A stretch of DNA of 64,000 bases from JAFMPW01 sp041743085 (GTDB taxonomy: Bacteria > Bacteroidota > Bacteroidia > Flavobacteriales > Flavobacteriaceae). Both the position numbers and the translations under genes were made by a program. The stretch covers positions 21,226 through 85,225 of the forward strand of contig JBGTNL010000010.1 in the NCBI GenBank assembly GCA_041743085.1, written 5' to 3'. Shown piece after piece: positions 9,725 through 18,963 of the stretch. The number at the start of each line of letters is the position of its first letter. Position 1 is the first letter of the stretch. The notes under the pieces were generated by a model, which was not told the DNA's origin, did no database searches, and saw only the letters and a list, made by a program, of their open reading frames with translations.

Positions 9725-9905
9725 TTTCGATAGTTGATTTGTCAGCCCTTAAGATACTCATATTTTTTTTCCGGAAATCGGTGCTTTTCGTTTTCTTTTT
9801 TAAAATTGTCCTCACTTTAATAGCATTATTCCCAACTTTTAAAGACTTTTATAAGCGGATTATTTGGTGCAGAAGCATCCGCTGCGCCGTTTAAAAAAAA
9901 CCGAG

Positions 9906-11030
9906 ATGAGTTATAAAATTCTTTTGCTTTTAGGGATACTATTGAGCTGCTTTTCCTGCAAAGTGCAAAAAGTAGCAGGACTGGAAAAGCCCGAAAGTAT
10001 TTCGGAAAAATGGATGCTTGGGTTCGAAAAAACAGCAAAGAACCCTATAATGATGTCAGATTCCAGTTATATTTTTGACGATCCCTTAACGAAAGAATCG
10101 GTACGATGGCAGAAGGCGGACGTCTTCAATCCCGGTGCGATAGTAAAAAATGATACCGTTTTTATGTTATTCCGGGCCGAGGATAACCCGGATGCAATCC
10201 TTGGTGGAAGAACTTCGCGCATAGGTCTGGCCTTCAGTACGGACGGTATCAATTTCACCAAATATGAGGATCCCGTGCTATATCCGGACAACGATGAATT
10301 TCAGAAGTGGGATTATCCCGGGGGAATTGAGGATCCAAGGGTTATTGAGACCCCGGAAGGCACCTATATTATGCTCTACACCAGTTGGAACAAAGATGTG
10401 GCCCGCTTATCGGCGGCTACTTCGCCCGATCTGAAAAACTGGACAAAGCAAGGGCCTGTTTTTGAAGATGCGGAACAGGGAAAGTTTTTGAATATCTGGA
10501 GTAAATCCGGGGCCATAGTAACGGAATTAACACGTGGCAGGTTGATCGCAAAAAAAATCGATGGAAAATACCTGATGTATTGGGGGGAATTGTTTGTCAA
10601 TTTAGCACACTCCGAAAATGGTATTGACTGGGAGCCGTTATTAGCGGATGACGGGGAACTACTTCATGTTTTTGAGCCCACATTAAACGATTTCGACAGC
10701 CACCTTGTTGAGCCGGGACCCCCGGCCCTTTATACGCAGCAAGGGATTCTCCTTTTTTACAATGGAAAAAATCTGAATGGGGAGGGTGCCAGTCCCAAAT
10801 ATCCGGAAGGAACCTATTGCGGCGGGCAGGCCTTGTTTCATAAAAACAAACCATCAAAACTCCTTGCCCGCCTGGAAACGCCTTTTATATGTCCTAGCCT
10901 TCCTCATGAAATTAGCGGACAGTACAAAGCAGGTACCACATTTATTGAGGGGTTGGTCTATTTTAAGGAAAAGTGGTTTCTATATTACGGCACAGCCGAT
11001 TCTATGGTCGGGCTGGCGGTGAAGGAATAA
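9906..11030 (+). CDS. Glycoside hydrolase family 130-like lipoprotein
   Basis: 374 aa from ATG 9906. This start is chosen because it begins a lipoprotein signal (LLLLGILLSCFSC), whereas the ATG at 9864 would add a charged leader. The five-bladed beta-propeller pattern of GH130 is visible: FNPGAIV, RIGLAFSTDG, GGIEDPRV, LYTSWN, and repeated Asp/Glu-rich blade ends. GH130 members are beta-mannoside phosphorylases or hydrolases. The secreted lipoprotein form points to a hydrolase, because phosphorolysis needs cytosolic use of sugar phosphate; this is inference. It is divergent from the DUF5060 gene. Confidence 0.85.
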   Translation: MSYKILLLLGILLSCFSCKVQKVAGLEKPESISEKWMLGFEKTAKNPIMMSDSSYIFDDPLTKESVRWQKADVFNPGAIVKNDTVFMLFRAEDNPDAILGGRTSRIGLAFSTDGINFTKYEDPVLYPDNDEFQKWDYPGGIEDPRVIETPEGTYIMLYTSWNKDVARLSAATSPDLKNWTKQGPVFEDAEQGKFLNIWSKSGAIVTELTRGRLIAKKIDGKYLMYWGELFVNLAHSENGIDWEPLLADDGELLHVFEPTLNDFDSHLVEPGPPALYTQQGILLFYNGKNLNGEGASPKYPEGTYCGGQALFHKNKPSKLLARLETPFICPSLPHEISGQYKAGTTFIEGLVYFKEKWFLYYGTADSMVGLAVKE

Positions 11031-11147
11031 AATTAGTCCGCAGGTAATGCCAATATTCCTGTTTCAAATAAATTAATTCACTGATAAATTGATTCATTAA
11101 TACATTGCTACATTGTTATTTCGATCCCTTAAACAATTGGTCCCTTA

Positions 11148-11777
11148 ATGATACTACTCCACCCCGCCTACTTCCCAAATATTGCTACTTTCTCGGCGAT
11201 GATGCAGCACCGGGTCATTTGGGAGATTTCGGATAACTACCAAAAGCAGACCTACAGGAACCGGTGTTATATCTGTACCGACCAGGGAAAACACAAACTA
11301 ACCATTCCGATAAAGCACGTTGGGGGGGACCAGGGCAAGCAGAAATATAAAGATGTTCGTCTGGACAATGACTACCAATGGCAGCGACAGCATTGGCGGA
11401 CGCTTCAGACGGCATACAGAACTTCGCCTTTCTTTGAATTTTACGAAGAAGATCTGGCACCGCTTTTTAAACATCGATTTGATTTTTTGCTCGACTTTAA
11501 TTTTAACGCTATAGCGCATATCTGCAAGTGCCTGGAAGTTGAAATGCCCACCGACAAAAAAAACAAGTATGAAAAATCATTCCCGGAAGGCAGAGATGCA
11601 CGATTTCTGGTCAATGCGAAAAAGGAAATAGTATTTACTCCAAAGAAATACATGCAGGTATTTGGAGACAGGCATGGTTTCATAAAAAACGTGAGTGTCC
11701 TTGACCTGCTTTTTAACGAAGGGACTTCGGCATTATCCTATCTGCAGAACCAAAAACCGATCTTTTTTAATGGCTAG
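11148..11777 (+). CDS. WbqC family protein
   Basis: 209 aa matching WbqC. The family start HPAYFPNI is followed by RNRCYICTDQGKHKLTIPI and the DVRLDND-QWQRQHWRTLQTAY segment typical of the family. WbqC-like proteins are linked to polysaccharide or glycan biosynthesis loci but lack a proven reaction. The stop overlaps the start of the next gene by 8 bp, so translation of the two is coupled. In flavobacteria this pair usually follows lepB; here it follows the GH130 gene. Confidence 0.88.
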   Translation: MILLHPAYFPNIATFSAMMQHRVIWEISDNYQKQTYRNRCYICTDQGKHKLTIPIKHVGGDQGKQKYKDVRLDNDYQWQRQHWRTLQTAYRTSPFFEFYEEDLAPLFKHRFDFLLDFNFNAIAHICKCLEVEMPTDKKNKYEKSFPEGRDARFLVNAKKEIVFTPKKYMQVFGDRHGFIKNVSVLDLLFNEGTSALSYLQNQKPIFFNG

Positions 11778-12090
11778 ATTCCTCATCCATTACGGCATCC
11801 ACTTTCTCATACCTATTGCAGTAGGATTTCTTATTTTTAAGGAGAACAGGGGTCGCGCAATCCTGATATTATTAGCGGGAATTCTAATAGATGCGGACCA
11901 TCTTTTTACCAACCCCATTTTTGATCCTGAGAGATGCAGTATAAATTTTCACCTGCTCCATACCTACGGAGCGATCGCTCTGTATGTCTGCCTGTTATTT
12001 TTTAAAAAGAGTCGAATTTTTGGCCTGGCCTTATTAATTCACATCATTGCAGATGCCATGGATTGCTGGCTACTTTCTCCGGAAGCATAA
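11770..12090 (+). CDS. DUF6122-like small membrane protein
   Basis: 106 aa with three to four hydrophobic segments and a central IDADHLFTN motif. This is the pattern of DUF6122-type membrane proteins encoded after wbqC in flavobacteria. ATG 11770 overlaps the wbqC stop and is preferred over the further upstream start, whose extra residues lie inside wbqC. The Asp-His-rich loops (DADH, FHLLHTYG) could bind metal, as in related YdjM-like hydrolases, but the function is not known. Confidence 0.8.
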   Translation: MARFLIHYGIHFLIPIAVGFLIFKENRGRAILILLAGILIDADHLFTNPIFDPERCSINFHLLHTYGAIALYVCLLFFKKSRIFGLALLIHIIADAMDCWLLSPEA

Positions 12091-12112
12091 CAATGCTTGT
12101 TCCAGGGTATGC

Positions 12113-12988
12113 CTAATCTTCCTTTCCAGCTTTAAACAGGAAATCCTTCTCTGCCTTGGAGAGACTTTCATAACCCGATTTACTGATCTTATCGAGAATG
12201 GAGTCAATTTTTCGCTGCCGGGTGGCCTTATCGTAATTTTCCTTAGAGACCGTGGTTTTTTGCTTTTTGCGATAAACGGTTTTAAGAGGGGCTTTTTTCT
12301 CCTTCTTTTTAAAGAGGTTACCAATGCCTTCCAGAAATCTGGTAAAGCCAGCACCTATATCTTTCCCGTTGAGCAATTGGCGGGCATAAACATATCCCAG
12401 AACGGCTCCTCCCAAATGTGATAGATGGCCGCCTGCATTGCCACTACTGGGTATTTGAATTAGATCTACCAAAACAAAAAAGGCACCTATATACCACAGT
12501 TTTACATTAAAGAAAAATATGCGTACCTCCTGATTGGGTATGTAGGCGCAGATAAATATAAGCACGGCTGTAACCCCGGCGGAGGCTCCTATTAATGCGG
12601 TTTTAACGCCCAAAAAAGCCGGAAAAACATTGTAGCTCAGAAGAAACAATAGTCCCCCTAACATTACGCCCAGGAAATACACATTTAAGAACCTTGCGGG
12701 GCCGAATAGATTCAGAAAAATTCTGCCCGAAAAGTAGAGCATGACCATATTCCAGAACAAATGCCATAGGCCGCCATGAAAAAAAGAATAGGTCACGAGG
12801 GACCATGGTTGCGCTATAAAATCAAAAAAGTCCTTAGGGAGTTCAAACCATTGAACAATGCTATCCGTGCCCAGGCCAAACAAAAAGGGGATGAGGCCAT
12901 TAACAATAAACACGAGCACATTGATGGCAATAAGCTTTTCCGCTATTCCCAATCTCGCAAATTGATATTTCAGGTTCCCGCTATTCAT
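12113..12988 (-). CDS. Rhomboid family intramembrane serine protease (first of two)
   Basis: 291 aa with six hydrophobic segments. The catalytic serine is in GASAGVTAV (about residue 137) and the catalytic histidine in HLSHLGGAVLGY (about residue 193), so the Ser-His dyad is complete. A C-terminal soluble tail of about 80 residues rich in Lys and Arg follows the last helix and carries an RKIDSILDKISKSGYESLSKAEKDFL-type helix. That tail is common in Bacteroidota rhomboids and probably cytosolic. It is separated from the second rhomboid gene by 422 bp, so it is not clearly one operon. Confidence 0.92.
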   Translation of the reverse strand: MNSGNLKYQFARLGIAEKLIAINVLVFIVNGLIPFLFGLGTDSIVQWFELPKDFFDFIAQPWSLVTYSFFHGGLWHLFWNMVMLYFSGRIFLNLFGPARFLNVYFLGVMLGGLLFLLSYNVFPAFLGVKTALIGASAGVTAVLIFICAYIPNQEVRIFFFNVKLWYIGAFFVLVDLIQIPSSGNAGGHLSHLGGAVLGYVYARQLLNGKDIGAGFTRFLEGIGNLFKKKEKKAPLKTVYRKKQKTTVSKENYDKATRQRKIDSILDKISKSGYESLSKAEKDFLFKAGKED

Positions 12989-13410
12989 AATCTATCGTAT
13001 ATCAATCAAAATATTCCTTGTTTTTTTAATTGGTCGTAATTTAAGGCATTTCTTAAGAACGAGATTTCTGATTATTAATTATGGAACATACTTTCTGGTT
13101 ACTGATCACTGCCAGGTTGGTTCCAGGTTTCAAGCTTTAATCTAAATAATTCCCCGATGGCTCTGCCTCGGGGTTTCCGATCTACTTCCCCTCTTGCATC
13201 CGACGAACGAAGAGAGAGGAATGCACAGGGTCGGAATTGCCTTTTCGCAATTCCGGGCGGGGCAAAATATAAAATTTCGGTTAAAGGCTTTATCGCATTG
13301 CGTTAAACCTGAAAATTTTTTAAACCGGAAACAAGAAACGCATTTTATTCCCTGTTTTTACCACCCATTGCTGTTTACTGCACATTTCTTACCCTGGCCT
13401 TAAACGGGTT
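12989..13410. repeat. Intergenic region with palindromes between the two rhomboid genes
   Basis: No credible gene is present. A CCCCGA/TCGGGG palindrome lies at 13151-13173, the same family as the one at 675-692. A perfect 9-bp stem (CGGAATTGC 13232-13240, GCAATTCCG 13247-13255, loop of 6) follows. These could be transcription end points or REP-like elements. Confidence 0.5.
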
Positions 13411-14145
13411 TTAATTCCATCTGTTTTTGTCGAACTGGTTTTTTTTCCAGTACCACATCATTATAAAACCAACCAGTGCTCCGCCAATATGGGCAAAGTG
13501 GGCAATCCCGGTAGAATAATTGCTAAAGCCAAAAAATACGTCTCCTGCGATCAATAAAGGAACAAAATATTTAGCTTTTATGGGTATGGGTAAGAAAATA
13601 AGCATCAGTTCCGCCTCAGAATACATAAATGCAAATGCCACCAAAACACCGTAAATAGCCCCTGAAGCCCCTAATGCCGGTGTACCGTAAGAATTGGTAA
13701 AGCTTTCCACCACCCCGGGTGACACAAGAGAACTCCAGCTTTTATCGTATTGGCCATTGAAAACAAGTTCCATTATCTGACCCTCCGGGACACCGGCGTT
13801 CACAAGAGCTTCCATTCCCTGATTGAAAAAATAATAATTTACACCGGTATGTAAAAGTGCCGCACCTATTCCGGCCGAAAAGTAAAAGAAGAGAAATTTG
13901 TTCCTTCCCCACACGCGTTCCAAAGGGGTGCCAAATGCCCACAGGCCGTACATATTAAATAAAATGTGCATAAAGCCCCCGTGCATAAACATATGGGAAA
14001 TAACCTGCCACCATTGAAAATTACCATTCGCAGGGAACCACAGGGCCAGCCATTCGATCATTTGTTCCTGATATAGCTGGGTAGCAACAAAGAATAAGAC
14101 GTTGATGATCAGTAAATGCCTTACAGCATTGGTTAGTCTACCCAT
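13411..14145 (-). CDS. Rhomboid family intramembrane serine protease (second)
   Basis: 244 aa with six predicted helices, the amphipathic WQVISHMFMHGGFMHILFNM region, the serine motif GASGAIYGVL (about residue 161) and the histidine motif HFAHIGGALVGF (about residue 216), so the dyad is complete. Helix-2 features include the HGGFMHILFNM asparagine and histidine. It directly follows mutL (ATG at 14145 next to the mutL stop at 14146), so it is in one operon with the small membrane protein gene and mutL. Substrates are unknown. Confidence 0.93.
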   Translation of the reverse strand: MGRLTNAVRHLLIINVLFFVATQLYQEQMIEWLALWFPANGNFQWWQVISHMFMHGGFMHILFNMYGLWAFGTPLERVWGRNKFLFFYFSAGIGAALLHTGVNYYFFNQGMEALVNAGVPEGQIMELVFNGQYDKSWSSLVSPGVVESFTNSYGTPALGASGAIYGVLVAFAFMYSEAELMLIFLPIPIKAKYFVPLLIAGDVFFGFSNYSTGIAHFAHIGGALVGFIMMWYWKKNQFDKNRWN

Positions 14146-15996
14146 TTACATAAATTTTTTGTCAATATCACCTTCCGGAATGGTGACATAGGTTGGTTTG
14201 TTAAACGGACTCAGCTCCGGTTCCTTGCAGGAAAATAAATCGTTTACCAGGGACATTTGAGAGGTGCTGTCCAGGATATCCCCGGTTTTTACCGCAATAG
14301 ATTTACACAAACCCTTAGCCAGAACATCAGCCTGTGAAAAACTGTCTCCGGGTACCTTTTGCTGGTAATCAGAAACCAATTGATCTAAAACATTGCTTAC
14401 CTCATTTTCCGGAATCAGCAGAGGTACGCCGCTGATGTTTAATACTTCCTCATCGGAAGTTTCAAATACAAAGCCCAAACTGCGAAGGTTCTCCTCCATT
14501 TCGGCGACGATCATCATATCTGATTTTGAGAAAGAAAGCGTCAAAGGAAAAAGAAGTTGTTGGCTTACCGTCTCTTTTCCTGTAATCTGCCGTAAAAACT
14601 TTTCGTATAATACCCTTTGGTGGGCCCTGCCCTGATGAATAATTAACATGCCCGACTTTATGGTCGTCACAATATATTTTCTTCTTAGTTGTAAGGTGGT
14701 TACCGCAGATTCTTCACTATCTTTTTGTCCTTCAAATATGGAACTGGTAATTGACTCGGCTTCGTACGCAACGCTGCTAAAACTCCCTTCGTTCCCGGAA
14801 GCCGATTCCAGACCTACATACATTTGCTCCCATCCCTTCGCAGCTGCCTTTTTAAATCCGGGAGTACCTTTGTGCCCCGGACTATCCGGGCCAAAAGGAT
14901 TAAAACGGGCATCTACCGTTACTTTAGGTAGTTTTGCCCCCATATTTCTATAAGCATAAGGTGTTTCCAGATTCTGGTTCCTTTCAAAATCCAGGACCGG
15001 AGCTATATTAAACTGTCCTAAACTATGTTTTACCGTGGATCGTAAGATGGCATACAGCGTTTGTTCATCATCGAACTTAATTTCTGTCTTGGTAGGGTGA
15101 ATATTGATATCTATAGAGGACGGATCCACTTCCATATAAAGAAAATACCCGGGATAGGCATCCGGTTTAAGTAGTCCTTCAAATGCATTCATAACAGCAT
15201 GATAGAGATAGGGGCTCTTGACGAATCTGCTATTTACAAAGAAAAACTGTTCTCCCCTACTCTTTTTTGCGTATTCCGGCTTGCAAATAAATCCACTGAT
15301 CCGGACCACCTGTGTCTCTTCGTTGACCGGAACCAGTTTTTCATTGGTCCTGCTCCCAAAAACATGTACAATGCGCTTTCTATAACCGGCACCAGGTAAA
15401 TTAAACAAATCACTTCCATTGTTGTAAAAACGAAAAGAAACGGATGGATGTGCAAGTGCCACCCTGTGAAATTCATCTGTAATATGACGTAACTCTACCT
15501 GATCGGATTTTAAAAAGTTGCGGCGGGCCGGTATATTAAAAAAAAGATTTTTTACCGCAATGGAAGTACCTTTTGGAATGGCGATTACTTCCTGCGAACT
15601 AATTTTACTTCCCTCAATTTTTATGGCCGTTCCCAGTTCTTCCGAAGCAGGTCTTGTCTGCATCTCTACGTGGGCAATAGCCGCAATAGAGGCCAGCGCT
15701 TCGCCCCTAAAACCTTTAGTGTGCAATTGAAAAAGATCTTCAGCGCTCTTTATTTTGGAGGTGGCGTGCCGTTCAAAGCTGAGACGGGCATCGGTTTGGC
15801 TCATTCCGCTACCGTCATCCACGACCTGGATTAGTGTTTTACCCCCATCTTTTACTATAAGTTTAACAGCTTCAGCGCCCGCATCAATAGCATTTTCCAA
15901 TAATTCCTTAACAACGGAAGCCGGACGTTGCACAACTTCCCCCGCAGCAATTTGATTGGCTACATGATCTGGCAAGAGTTGAATAATATCCGCCAT
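14146..15996 (-). CDS. mutL: DNA mismatch repair protein MutL
   Basis: 616 aa. The N-terminal GHKL ATPase is intact: LLENAIDAG (motif I), DDGSGM (motif II), RHATSKI and KGFRGEALASIA. The C-terminal dimerisation domain is present, but the metal-binding endonuclease motif DQHA(X)2E(X)4E reads HQGRAHQRVLYE, and the terminal CPHGRP zinc motif reads SPFNKP, so nicking activity is doubtful. The ATPase scaffolds mismatch repair downstream of MutS. Its ATG overlaps the stop of the upstream small membrane protein gene (TAATG). Confidence 0.95.
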   Translation of the reverse strand: MADIIQLLPDHVANQIAAGEVVQRPASVVKELLENAIDAGAEAVKLIVKDGGKTLIQVVDDGSGMSQTDARLSFERHATSKIKSAEDLFQLHTKGFRGEALASIAAIAHVEMQTRPASEELGTAIKIEGSKISSQEVIAIPKGTSIAVKNLFFNIPARRNFLKSDQVELRHITDEFHRVALAHPSVSFRFYNNGSDLFNLPGAGYRKRIVHVFGSRTNEKLVPVNEETQVVRISGFICKPEYAKKSRGEQFFFVNSRFVKSPYLYHAVMNAFEGLLKPDAYPGYFLYMEVDPSSIDINIHPTKTEIKFDDEQTLYAILRSTVKHSLGQFNIAPVLDFERNQNLETPYAYRNMGAKLPKVTVDARFNPFGPDSPGHKGTPGFKKAAAKGWEQMYVGLESASGNEGSFSSVAYEAESITSSIFEGQKDSEESAVTTLQLRRKYIVTTIKSGMLIIHQGRAHQRVLYEKFLRQITGKETVSQQLLFPLTLSFSKSDMMIVAEMEENLRSLGFVFETSDEEVLNISGVPLLIPENEVSNVLDQLVSDYQQKVPGDSFSQADVLAKGLCKSIAVKTGDILDSTSQMSLVNDLFSCKEPELSPFNKPTYVTIPEGDIDKKFM

Positions 15997-16286
15997 TAGC
16001 TCTTAAAGAATATGGATAGATCAAAATCTATGATGTATAGGAAAATAAGGATCAGGATAGAAGTAATGATTAACATTCTGATTTTTATGTTTCGATCTCC
16101 CTCTCTTTTCATATCAGACATGGCACTTCTGAATTTACCTTTCAGCCCCCCCTGGGAGTTTACCGTACTCCTGTATTTATCTAATTTGTGTTCTATTTTA
16201 AACGGGTTGCCTTCGCCTTTGTCATCATAGTAACGAGGTGAATAATTGAATTTCTTGTTCTTACGTAAGTTTGTAAATTTTCCCAT
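15996..16286 (-). CDS. Small membrane protein (often misnamed riboflavin synthase subunit beta)
   Basis: 96 aa. A basic, polar first two-thirds (KNKKFNYSPRYYDDKGEGNPF) is followed by one transmembrane segment at about residues 70-90. Homologues are encoded immediately upstream of mutL in flavobacteria and are often annotated as riboflavin synthase subunit beta, apparently by neighbourhood to ribH; nothing in this sequence resembles riboflavin synthase. A TAACTTTG -7 box lies just upstream. The stop overlaps the mutL start, so it leads the small protein / mutL / rhomboid operon. Confidence 0.8.
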   Translation of the reverse strand: MGKFTNLRKNKKFNYSPRYYDDKGEGNPFKIEHKLDKYRSTVNSQGGLKGKFRSAMSDMKREGDRNIKIRMLIITSILILIFLYIIDFDLSIFFKS

Positions 16287-16299
16287 AATACGAATCTCT

Positions 16300-16307
16300 C
16301 AAAGTTA
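16300..16307 (-). promoter_or_regulatory. Bacteroidota -7 promoter box for the mutL operon
   Basis: TAACTTTG on the minus strand matches the TAnnTTTG consensus. It ends 13 bases before the ATG at 16286, giving a leader of only a few bases. The -33 element is a weak T-rich stretch. Confidence 0.5.
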
Positions 16308-16521
16308 CTTAAAATCGAAAAAAGTGCCGAGGTATCCATGCCAAAAATTGTTAACTTTTTTGTTAAGCAGTAATCTAAAAAGGTCGCCGGCAATTCTTTT
16401 AGCGCATTCATTGAAGCTATTTTGTTAAGAAGTTCAGATGTGGAAGGCCCTGCAATAGTAAACCTATAAGGCGTATGGCTTTAAGAAATAGCCTGCCTGC
16501 TATGGGATGCGTACGGGCGAC

Positions 16522-16998
16522 CTACAGAAATGCCATTTTAATAGCTGCGATGGCAGCTTCCGTTCCTTTGTTTCCGTGTTTTCCTCCGCTGCGGTCCCTG
16601 GCTTGCCCTATGTTATCGTCCGTAAGTACACAAAAGATGACAGGTATATCCAAGTGCACATTGAGGTCCTTTATTCCCTGAGCGGTTGCACTGCAGATAA
16701 AATGAAAATGCTCGGTTTCGCCCCGGATAACGCTTCCCACTGCAATGACCGCGTTGACGTTGTGCCCCGATATCATTTTTTTACAGCCAAAAACCAGTTC
16801 AAAACTTCCCGGTACATTCCACCGTATAATATTGCTTTTCAAAGCACCACAATCCAACAGGGTATTTTCCGCTCCCTTATAAAGTCCTTCCGTTATTTCG
16901 GAATTCCATTCAGAAACAACAATCCCAAACCGAAGGTCCTTCGCATTTGGGATTGTTGCTCTGTCATAATCCGACAAGTTCTTGTTTTCGGTAGCCAT
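16522..16998 (-). CDS. ribH: 6,7-dimethyl-8-ribityllumazine synthase
   Basis: 158 aa, usual length. It condenses 5-amino-6-ribitylamino-uracil with 3,4-dihydroxy-2-butanone 4-phosphate in riboflavin synthesis. Family motifs: FGIVVSEWNSEIT near the N-terminus, VPGSFEL, AVIAVGSVIRGET-HF around the active-site His, and GKHGNKGTEAA at the C-terminus. It begins 1 bp after the stop of the TPR-protein gene, so the two form an operon driven from upstream of the TPR gene. Confidence 0.96.
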   Translation of the reverse strand: MATENKNLSDYDRATIPNAKDLRFGIVVSEWNSEITEGLYKGAENTLLDCGALKSNIIRWNVPGSFELVFGCKKMISGHNVNAVIAVGSVIRGETEHFHFICSATAQGIKDLNVHLDIPVIFCVLTDDNIGQARDRSGGKHGNKGTEAAIAAIKMAFL

Positions 16999-16999
16999 A

Positions 17000-17767
17000 C
17001 TATGAACCGCTTTTCGCCATCCCTATGAACACGTCAATTGTGCTTGCCTGGTCCGACGTGGGAAACTCGTCTTTGATACGCTGAAAATATTCAATTGCCT
17101 TATCTTTCCGATTCAGTTCAATGGCAGTTACACCTGCTTTAAACAAATATCGCGGGGTAGTATAATCATTGGTATTGTGGGCAATGGCCTTTTCATAGTA
17201 AACCAGCGCTTCTGAGGGTTGCCCCAATTGCATGAAGGCATCGCCTATACCACCCAAAGCCAACGGGCCGGTCATGGGCTCATCCGTAGTGAAATTTTCA
17301 AGATGTCTTATCGCCTCATCATACTGCTTCATGTGCAAATAGGCCATTCCGGCATAGTAATTTCCCAGATTGGCCGAGGGCGTACCTTTATATTCAGCTA
17401 TAATATCTAAAAAACCATACTTTCCTTCGGCCCCATTCAGGGCTAAATTATATAATGAATCCTTCTCTGTGGCACTATTCAGGGCCTGATCAAAATACTG
17501 CTGGGGGTAGAACATTTCGTTGGCGGCACTTGCGGTCTTTGGTTTCAGTATAAACTGATTGTAGGCCAGATAGCCCAAAACACCTATGGCTATAACACCA
17601 ATGATCCCCAAAATATAATTTTGATTTCGGGCCACCCACTGTTCCGATCTGGATGCACTTTCATCCAGGGTGCTAAAAACCTCTGCCGTTGTGCTATTCC
17701 GCTCATCAAGCGCCTTTCCCTCGGCCTTATTTTTCGGATTAAAACCCCTCTTTTTATATGTTGCCAT
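17000..17767 (-). CDS. Membrane-anchored tetratricopeptide repeat protein
   Basis: 255 aa from ATG 17767, preferred over the ATG at 17809, which lies upstream of the likely transcription start. A Lys-rich cytosolic N-terminus is followed by one transmembrane segment (about residues 42-62) and then several TPR-like repeats (NYYAGMAYLHMKQYDEAI, ALGGIGDAFMQLGQPSEALVYY). The topology resembles the YfgM/BamD-like ancillary proteins of the envelope. It is upstream of ribH and divergent from recF, an arrangement common in flavobacteria. Confidence 0.86.
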   Translation of the reverse strand: MATYKKRGFNPKNKAEGKALDERNSTTAEVFSTLDESASRSEQWVARNQNYILGIIGVIAIGVLGYLAYNQFILKPKTASAANEMFYPQQYFDQALNSATEKDSLYNLALNGAEGKYGFLDIIAEYKGTPSANLGNYYAGMAYLHMKQYDEAIRHLENFTTDEPMTGPLALGGIGDAFMQLGQPSEALVYYEKAIAHNTNDYTTPRYLFKAGVTAIELNRKDKAIEYFQRIKDEFPTSDQASTIDVFIGMAKSGS

Positions 17768-17787
17768 CTTTAATTTTATTGGTGGCG

Positions 17788-17816
17788 CAAAAATAAAGTT
17801 TTTAAACAAAATCCAA
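17788..17816 (-). promoter_or_regulatory. Bacteroidota promoter of the TPR-ribH operon
   Basis: The minus-strand -7 box TATTTTTG (17788-17795) fits TAnnTTTG, and a TTG lies 18 bp upstream as a -33 element. The predicted start of transcription is some 15 bases before ATG 17767. Confidence 0.55.
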
Positions 17817-17882
17817 GGGGTATTTATTCGTTATTTTTCGATATTTTGCACCGCCCATAGCCATCATTAAATACTTCTTTGC

Positions 17883-18962
17883 ATGTTTCTGAAGCAATTA
17901 TCCCTGATCAACTACAAAAATTTTGAGTCGCGGGATTTTGATTTTGACGCTAGAATAAATTGTCTGGTGGGAAACAATGGGATGGGGAAAACCAATGTTC
18001 TGGACGCTATTTACCACCTTGCTTTCGGCAAGAGTTATTTTAATCCAATGTCTTCACAAAATATAAAACATGGAGAAGATTTTTTCGTTATAGACGGGCT
18101 CTTTATAAAAAAAAACCGCGAAGAAAAAATTGTTTGCAGCCTTAAGCGCGGGACAAAAAAAACCATTAAGCACAACAGTAAAATATACGATAAACTCTCG
18201 GAACATATTGGGCTTATACCCCTGGTGATCATATCCCCTACGGATAGGGACCTTATTGTTGAAGGCAGTGAAACCCGTCGTAAATTTATGGATGGGGTCA
18301 TCAGCCAGTCCAATGCGGATTACCTACAGACACTTTTAAGGTATAATAAAATACTGGCACAACGCAATTCACTTTTAAAATATTTTGCTGCCAACCACAC
18401 CTTTAACGAAACCACTGTTGAAGTTTACAACGAACAATTAGCTTCCTACGGCAGCTACATCTATGAAAAACGGGCCGAATTTATTGAATCGTTTATCCCT
18501 ATATTTAAGGAAAAGTATATTTCCATTTCAGGGGGCCGGGAAGACGTTAATTTAGCCTATCAAAGTCAGTTATCCCAGACCGGGCTGCATCAACTTCTTA
18601 CAAACACTATTGAAAAAGACAAGGCGCTGCAATACACCAGCACCGGCATTCATAAAGACGATCTGAATTTTGAGATTGAAGGGCATCCCATTAAAAAATT
18701 CGGGAGCCAGGGGCAACAGAAATCGTTCTTAATTGCCCTGAAATTTGCGCAATTCGACCTTATCAAAGAACAGGTCAAAACTACACCCATCCTCCTACTC
18801 GATGATATTTTTGACAAGTTGGATGAGGACAGGGTGGCCCATATTATAAGTCTTGTTGACGATACCGATTTTGGACAGATCTTTATAAGCGATACACATG
18901 GAGAGCGCACCGAAAATGTTGTTAAGACCATTCATAAATCCTATGAAATATATAAACTTTAG
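17883..18962 (+). CDS. recF: DNA replication/repair protein RecF
   Basis: 359 aa, SMC-like ABC ATPase that loads RecA at gapped DNA. Walker A reads GNNGMGKTN (about residue 30), the signature region is near KFGSQGQQKSFLIALK, and Walker B plus D-loop reads LLLDDIFDKLDEDR. Length and order are normal for RecF. It is divergent from the TPR gene and followed after 1 bp by a lipoprotein gene and then DUF721, a typical flavobacterial cluster. Confidence 0.96.
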   Translation: MFLKQLSLINYKNFESRDFDFDARINCLVGNNGMGKTNVLDAIYHLAFGKSYFNPMSSQNIKHGEDFFVIDGLFIKKNREEKIVCSLKRGTKKTIKHNSKIYDKLSEHIGLIPLVIISPTDRDLIVEGSETRRKFMDGVISQSNADYLQTLLRYNKILAQRNSLLKYFAANHTFNETTVEVYNEQLASYGSYIYEKRAEFIESFIPIFKEKYISISGGREDVNLAYQSQLSQTGLHQLLTNTIEKDKALQYTSTGIHKDDLNFEIEGHPIKKFGSQGQQKSFLIALKFAQFDLIKEQVKTTPILLLDDIFDKLDEDRVAHIISLVDDTDFGQIFISDTHGERTENVVKTIHKSYEIYKL

Positions 18963-18963
18963 T

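Noticed and set aside
15996..16286. Riboflavin synthase subunit, as homologues are often named
   Set aside because: A 96-residue protein with one membrane helix has none of the riboflavin synthase or lumazine synthase motifs; the real ribH lies at 16522-16998.
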